Below are positions 6,568 to 10,642 of a stretch of DNA of 10,642 nt, piece by piece. Source of the DNA: an uncultured Anaerolineae bacterium. Lineage in GTDB: Bacteria; Chloroflexota; Anaerolineae; Anaerolineales; UBA11858. How positions within the stretch are numbered: position 1 is the first letter of the stretch; the number at the start of each line of letters is the position of its first letter. A program made the position numbers and the translations under genes. The DNA is taken from positions 1 through 10,642 of the forward strand of contig CALCSH010000211.1 of NCBI GenBank assembly GCA_937893815.1. Reading direction: 5' to 3'. The notes below the pieces were generated by a model. That model was not told the origin of the DNA. It did no database searches and saw nothing but the letters and a program-made list of their open reading frames with translations.

Positions 6568-6621
6568 ATGAATATTCTGCGCGCCAGAGCTAGGGCTTTT
6601 CGCCATGATGCCATATTCTGA
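6568..6621 (+). CDS. Possible 17-codon leader ORF overlapping the murE start
   Basis: A short frame, ATG at 6568 to TGA at 6619-6621, encodes an arginine-rich peptide, MNILRARARAFRHDAIF. AGGTG at 6555-6559 lies eight bases upstream. The frame overlaps the first 17 bases of murE in another frame, so it could couple or regulate murE translation. A 17-codon frame can easily arise by chance, and no promoter or attenuator was recognised here. Confidence 0.15.
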   Translation: MNILRARARAFRHDAIF

Positions 6622-8173
6622 AAGTCACAAACTGTCGGTATTGCTCCAATATTTGCCCGCATTGGAACCAATCCCCGAGACGAATCCGCTGATTACGAGC
6701 ATCACGCATGATTCTCGCCGGGTAAAAGCTGGCAGCCTATTTGTGGCTGTTTCTGGCGGCAGTGTCGATGGTCATCAGTTTATCCATCATGCTGTGAGTA
6801 AGGGGGCCGTTGCGGTCGTTGGCACCCAATCTCAGTCAGTTGGTAGCCGCGTGCCATATATTCGTGTAAGGGATGCGCGCAAAGCACTGGCAATTCTGGG
6901 GGCCGCTTTTTATGATTTCCCCGCCCGGAAGTTGACCGTGATTGGGGTCACCGGCACGGACGGCAAAACTACCACAGCAAATCTTATCTTTGAAATATTG
7001 AAAACGGCCGACAAACGAGTCGGCATGATTTCTACCGTGAATGCTATTATCGGCGATCAAGTTGCGGATACCGGATTTCATGTGACCACGCCCGAATCCC
7101 CAGATGTGCAGCAGTATCTCGCGCGCATGGTAGATGCTGGTTTGAGCCATGTCGTTTTAGAAGCCACTTCGCACGGTCTGGCGCAGGAACGCGTTGCTGA
7201 GTGCGATTTTGATATAGCGGCAGTTACGAATATTACGCACGAGCATCTTGATTATCATGGTTCGTACGAAGCCTATCGCGCAGCCAAGGGGTTGCTTTTT
7301 ACTTCTTTGGCTGCAACCCACACAAAAGTAGGTGGGAATTTCCGTGTTGCGATTCTGAATCGCGATGACCAATCCTACGAATATCTACACACATTGGTTG
7401 ATGAACCCACTCGCCAAATCACCTACGGTCTCCATGCTAGTGCTCTAATTCGGGCGCATTCGATCCAGTCCACACCTGAAGGGATGGCCTTTTCTGTTAA
7501 AGGACCAGGTTTCCAAATGGAAGCGCAGACGCAGTTGTTGGGCGAATATAACGTTTCAAATATTCTGGCTGCGATTGGGATTACGGTTGCCGGTTTGGGC
7601 GTGGAGCTGGACGCGGCCCGGGAGGGAATTGCTGCTCTGAAAGGCATTCCTGGCCGCATGCAGCCGATTAATATGGGCCAAAATTTCCTGGCGATCGTGG
7701 ATTTTGCCCACACGCCGAACGCGCTGCGGCGCGCCCTCGAAGCTGCGCGAGCCATGACAGAGCGCCGTGTCATCGCGGTATTTGGCTCCGCTGGACTGCG
7801 TGACCGTGAAAAGCGCCGTCTGATGGCAGAATGTTCTGCGGAGCTGGCCGATCTGACGATATTGACGGCGGAAGACCCGCGTACCGAATCCCTGGATGGC
7901 ATATTAAACGAAATGATCGCGGGCGCCGAATCTCGTGGAGTGGAAGAAGGTAAAAATGTATGGCGTATAGCCGATCGGGGCAATGCCATCCGTTTTGCGC
8001 TAGATAAAGCACAGCCGAATGATATTGTCATGATTTGCGGCAAGGGGCATGAGCAGTCGATGTGCTTTGGCGAGATCGAATATCCCTGGGACGACCAGAT
8101 TGCCCTGCGCGCCGCCTTGAGTGAATATCTAGGCGTCCTGGGGCCGGAAATGCCCCGTTTGCCAACCTCATGA
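6605..8173 (+). CDS. murE: MurE-type Mur ligase (UDP-N-acetylmuramyl-tripeptide synthetase), divergent
   Basis: Cytoplasmic ATP-dependent ligase that adds the third residue to UDP-MurNAc-L-Ala-D-Glu. It has 522 residues, slightly above the usual 490-500. The N-terminal UDP-binding domain contains THDSRRVKAGSLFVAVSG (34-51). The central ATPase domain has GVTGTDGKTTT (114-124, K121), TTPESPDVQ, ATSHGLAQERV, NITHEHLDYHG and K228 in AAKGLLF, the lysine expected to be carbamylated. The C-terminal domain has GRMQ (350-353), DFAHTPNAL, FGSAGLRDREKRR, AEDPRTE and GKGHEQ (479-484). Several motifs differ from standard MurE: YAHTPD is FAHTPN, CGGDRD is SAGLRD, and the substrate-selecting DNPR is EDPR (423-426). 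The retained arginine resembles diaminopimelate-type enzymes, but the added amino acid cannot be stated safely. The frame is closed upstream by a stop at 6569-6571, so the start is the ATG at 6605 (AGGG at 6592-6595) or that at 6608. Its stop overlaps the next start by four bases. Confidence 0.88.
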   Translation: MMPYSESHKLSVLLQYLPALEPIPETNPLITSITHDSRRVKAGSLFVAVSGGSVDGHQFIHHAVSKGAVAVVGTQSQSVGSRVPYIRVRDARKALAILGAAFYDFPARKLTVIGVTGTDGKTTTANLIFEILKTADKRVGMISTVNAIIGDQVADTGFHVTTPESPDVQQYLARMVDAGLSHVVLEATSHGLAQERVAECDFDIAAVTNITHEHLDYHGSYEAYRAAKGLLFTSLAATHTKVGGNFRVAILNRDDQSYEYLHTLVDEPTRQITYGLHASALIRAHSIQSTPEGMAFSVKGPGFQMEAQTQLLGEYNVSNILAAIGITVAGLGVELDAAREGIAALKGIPGRMQPINMGQNFLAIVDFAHTPNALRRALEAARAMTERRVIAVFGSAGLRDREKRRLMAECSAELADLTILTAEDPRTESLDGILNEMIAGAESRGVEEGKNVWRIADRGNAIRFALDKAQPNDIVMICGKGHEQSMCFGEIEYPWDDQIALRAALSEYLGVLGPEMPRLPTS

Positions 8174-10642
8174 TCCCAAAAACGCTGCGAGCCATTCCGT
8201 CCTTGTGGGCGCTCATGCTGATTGCCATTCTGATTCTGGCTATTGCCGTCTTGTATTGGCTCATCGCCGACCTGCCCTCAATCGATTCCCTGCCAGACCA
8301 TCTTAATATCCCCAGCATCCGCATCACTGATCGAAATGGGCGCACGCTCTACGACGCCCTGGACGCGAACGGAGGGCGGCATATCGTTGTGCCCCTGGAT
8401 GCCATTCCGATCGCCTTACAGCAGGCTACCATCGCCACCGAAGATCACAATTTCTATCATCACCCCGGTGTGGACCTGACAGGCATTCTACGCGCCGTGT
8501 GGATCAATCTGCGCGGCGGGGAGACCATCGCCGGTGGCAGTACCATCACCCAGCAGGTCGCCCGCAATTTGCTACTCGATGTGGATGAACGCTTCGAGCG
8601 CACTATGCGTCGCAAGTTACGTGAAAGTTTGCTGGCCTGGCAGTTGGCGCGCCAGTATGAGCGTGATGAAATTTTAGCTTTGTACCTCAACCAGATGAAT
8701 TATGGCGGCATGGCCTATGGCGTTGAGGCTGCTGCCCAAACTTATTTCGGAAAACCCGCTGCCGAGCTTGATCTGGCCGAGAGTGCCCTGCTGGCCGGTC
8801 TACCGCAAGCCCCGGCGCTCTATAACCCCTACACCGACCCCGAGGCTGCCAAAGCGCGCCAATTGATCGTGCTGGGTTTGATGGCCGAGCAAGGATATAT
8901 CAGCCCCGAGGCGCGTGATCTGGCCGAAGGGGAGTTGCTCCGCTTTGAAAGCGCCCCCTACCCGATGGAAGCGTCGCACTTTGTCCTGTGGGTGCGCGCC
9001 CAGTTGGATGCTATCTTGCCCCCGGGGGTCGTCAGTCGCTCTCTGGTCGTGCGCACCAGCCTCAACTTGGATTGGCAACATCACGCTGAGCGCGCTATCC
9101 AGCACCAGTTGGAATCTCTCCGTGATGAGTTGAGCGGCTTGGGGCACAATCTCAACAACGCCGCCCTGGTAGCCATTGACCCGGCTAACGGCGAAATCCT
9201 GGCGATGGTCGGCAGCCCGGATTATTTTGACGAGGCGCATGCCGGAGCGATCAATATGGCTCTGGCGCTGCGCCAGCCCGGGTCGGCGATCAAGCCCTTG
9301 GTATATGCCGCGGCTCTTGATCCGACCCAGGCGCAACCCTGGACGGCTGCTACGATGATTCTGGATGTTTCCACAACCTTTATCTCCGGGGAGGGGGAAC
9401 CCTACACGCCGGTCAATTACGATAGCCAGCAGCACGGCCCGGTGCTGGTGCGTCAGGCGCTGGCCTCTTCACTGAACATCCCGGCGGTGATTACCCTCGA
9501 TCATGTCGGTTTGGATCGATTTGCATCGCTGGCTGCCAAAATGGGTATCAGCACCCTGGGCGACCCGCACCATTACGATCTTCCCATCGCTCTGGGTGGA
9601 GGCGAGGTTTCTCTGCTGGAGTTGAGCAGTGCCTTTGCTGCCTTTGCCAATGGCGGCTGGCGCGTCAATCCGGTCAGTATATTGGAAATTAACGACAGCC
9701 AGGGTGATTTGCTCTACAGCGCGCCGCACCCGGCGTTGATGCGGGTGATTGATGCACGCGTGGCCTGGCTGATCAGCGATATTCTCAGCGACAATGCCGC
9801 CCGCAGCCTTGGTTTCGGTGCCTATAGCTCGCTGCAAATCGACCGTCCGGCAGCCGTCAAAACTGGCACGACCTCTAATTTTCATGATAACTGGACGGTG
9901 GGATATACGCCCGATCTGGTGGTTGGCGTTTGGGCCGGTAATACCAGCCACGAGCCGATGTATGAAGTCAGCGGTTTGAGCGGGGCGGCCCCGATCTGGC
10001 ATCAATTTATCCGCACCGTGCTGGAAGATAGCCCCGAGCGATCGTTCGCTCGCCCAACGGGACTTTCGCAGGTTGAAGTCTGTGCGCTATCGGGATTGCT
10101 GCCCACGGATGTCTGCCCCTACGATCGAATGGAATGGTTCATCGACGGCACCCAACCCACTCAGCAAGACAATCTCTACCGTCGGGTGAATGTCGATACG
10201 GCCAGCGGTTTGCTGGCGGACGCTGACACCCCCTCGGAGCGGGTGATCTCGCGGATCGTGCTGGATTTACCTTCCGATGCGGAATCCTGGGCCAGTGCTC
10301 AGGGCATCGACTTGCTATTGGATTTAACCGGCTTGCCAAATGCGGCCAATGCACAGGATGCGCTGCGCCTGGTTTCTCCAGCGGCCAATACGGTTTATTT
10401 CATCACGGCCAGTCTGCCGCGTCAGGCTCAACGCTTGCATCTCGAAGCCTTGGCTCAGGGTGGAATGCAGCAGGTGAGTTGTTGGCTGGATGGTGAGTTG
10501 ATTGGCGTTTCCCGTGCAGCGCCTTTCGAGTTTTGGTGGCCGCTTCAGGAAGGCGAACATCAGGCCTGGGTGACAGGCATCAGCCTTGGGGGAGTCAGCC
10601 ATTCCAGCGGGGAGCCTTGCGGGCCTGTCGGGCCATCAAGCC
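8170..10642 (+). CDS. pbpC: PBP1C-like bifunctional peptidoglycan glycosyltransferase/transpeptidase, 3' partial
   Basis: Class A penicillin-binding protein that polymerises lipid II and cross-links stem peptides outside the membrane. The ATG at 8170 overlaps the murE TGA (ATGA), so translation is probably coupled. The frame is open to the window edge: 824 codons without a stop. A signal-anchor helix lies at about 12-35. The glycosyltransferase domain shows TEDHNFYHHPGVD (90-102) with catalytic E91, GGSTITQQVARN (122-133) and YLNQMNYGGMAYGVEAA (172-188). The transpeptidase domain has SAIK (372-375, nucleophile S372), SLN (434-436) and KTGT (564-567). The stretch SGLLPTDVCPYDRMEWFIDG at about residue 640-660 and a final region (about 733 onward, RLVSPAANTVYF...CWLDGELIG) resemble the BiPBP_C tail that marks PBP1C proteins. 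E. coli PBP1C has 770 residues, so little should be missing. All catalytic motifs are intact. The 1C assignment rests on the tail; the class A call is firm. Confidence 0.92.
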   Translation, partial: MIPKTLRAIPSLWALMLIAILILAIAVLYWLIADLPSIDSLPDHLNIPSIRITDRNGRTLYDALDANGGRHIVVPLDAIPIALQQATIATEDHNFYHHPGVDLTGILRAVWINLRGGETIAGGSTITQQVARNLLLDVDERFERTMRRKLRESLLAWQLARQYERDEILALYLNQMNYGGMAYGVEAAAQTYFGKPAAELDLAESALLAGLPQAPALYNPYTDPEAAKARQLIVLGLMAEQGYISPEARDLAEGELLRFESAPYPMEASHFVLWVRAQLDAILPPGVVSRSLVVRTSLNLDWQHHAERAIQHQLESLRDELSGLGHNLNNAALVAIDPANGEILAMVGSPDYFDEAHAGAINMALALRQPGSAIKPLVYAAALDPTQAQPWTAATMILDVSTTFISGEGEPYTPVNYDSQQHGPVLVRQALASSLNIPAVITLDHVGLDRFASLAAKMGISTLGDPHHYDLPIALGGGEVSLLELSSAFAAFANGGWRVNPVSILEINDSQGDLLYSAPHPALMRVIDARVAWLISDILSDNAARSLGFGAYSSLQIDRPAAVKTGTTSNFHDNWTVGYTPDLVVGVWAGNTSHEPMYEVSGLSGAAPIWHQFIRTVLEDSPERSFARPTGLSQVEVCALSGLLPTDVCPYDRMEWFIDGTQPTQQDNLYRRVNVDTASGLLADADTPSERVISRIVLDLPSDAESWASAQGIDLLLDLTGLPNAANAQDALRLVSPAANTVYFITASLPRQAQRLHLEALAQGGMQQVSCWLDGELIGVSRAAPFEFWWPLQEGEHQAWVTGISLGGVSHSSGEPCGPVGPSS

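Noticed and set aside
6524..6600. Search for a murE promoter
   Set aside because: Only weak matches were found (for example TTCATC at 6549 and TATTCT at 6573), too poor to call.
7423..8043. 206-residue minus-strand open frame opposite murE
   Set aside because: The arginine- and serine-rich translation is typical of the antisense of a GC-rich gene; murE is well supported on the other strand.
8800..9435. 211-residue minus-strand open frame opposite the PBP gene
   Set aside because: It is antisense to the conserved glycosyltransferase/transpeptidase frame and has no recognisable family.
8170..10642. Higher GC in parts of the PBP gene as a sign of horizontal transfer
   Set aside because: Local blocks sampled by eye range from about 50 to 67 percent GC, overlapping the rest of the window, so no clear boundary is visible.

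Overview
The window carries the end of a respiratory complex I (nuo) operon, the membrane (F0) part of an ATP synthase operon, and the start of a cell-wall gene pair, all on the + strand. Codon use is moderate in GC and starts are a mix of ATG, GTG and TTG. The tandem NuoM genes, the b/delta hybrid ATP synthase subunit and an atypical MurE next to a class A penicillin-binding protein together suggest a member of the Chloroflexota, probably Anaerolineae. That placement is an inference from protein character; no rRNA or marker gene is present.

Region 1 (1-4000) holds a 5'-truncated nuoM, a second complete nuoM and nuoN. These encode the antiporter-like, proton-pumping subunits of NADH:quinone oxidoreductase. 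The two NuoM proteins are clearly different: the second has lost the central TM7 lysine. A 37-base AACGTT-rich inverted repeat separates them. nuoM-2 and nuoN overlap by one base.

Region 2 (4001-6522) begins with a near-consensus extended -10 promoter whose -35 box starts on the base after the nuoN stop codon. It probably drives a leaderless atpZ/atpI-type gene, followed by atpB (subunit a), atpE (proton-type subunit c) and an atpF whose product is a b subunit with only the C-terminal domain of delta attached. A strong intrinsic terminator follows atpF. No F1 genes (alpha, gamma, beta, epsilon) and no separate delta gene lie downstream, so the ATP synthase genes appear to be split into at least two loci.

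Region 3 (6523-10642) holds a MurE-type Mur ligase and a PBP1C-like bifunctional glycosyltransferase/transpeptidase that runs off the right edge. The two overlap by four bases (ATGA). They would act in sequence: cytoplasmic addition of the third stem-peptide residue, then polymerisation and cross-linking of peptidoglycan outside the membrane.

The nuo and atp blocks form an energy-conversion neighbourhood: complex I builds the proton gradient and F0 uses it. The mur/pbp pair is an independent transcription unit behind the terminator. No RNA gene, CRISPR array, insertion sequence or phage gene was seen. There is no gene-free stretch over 300 bases; the longest gap is 6420-6604.
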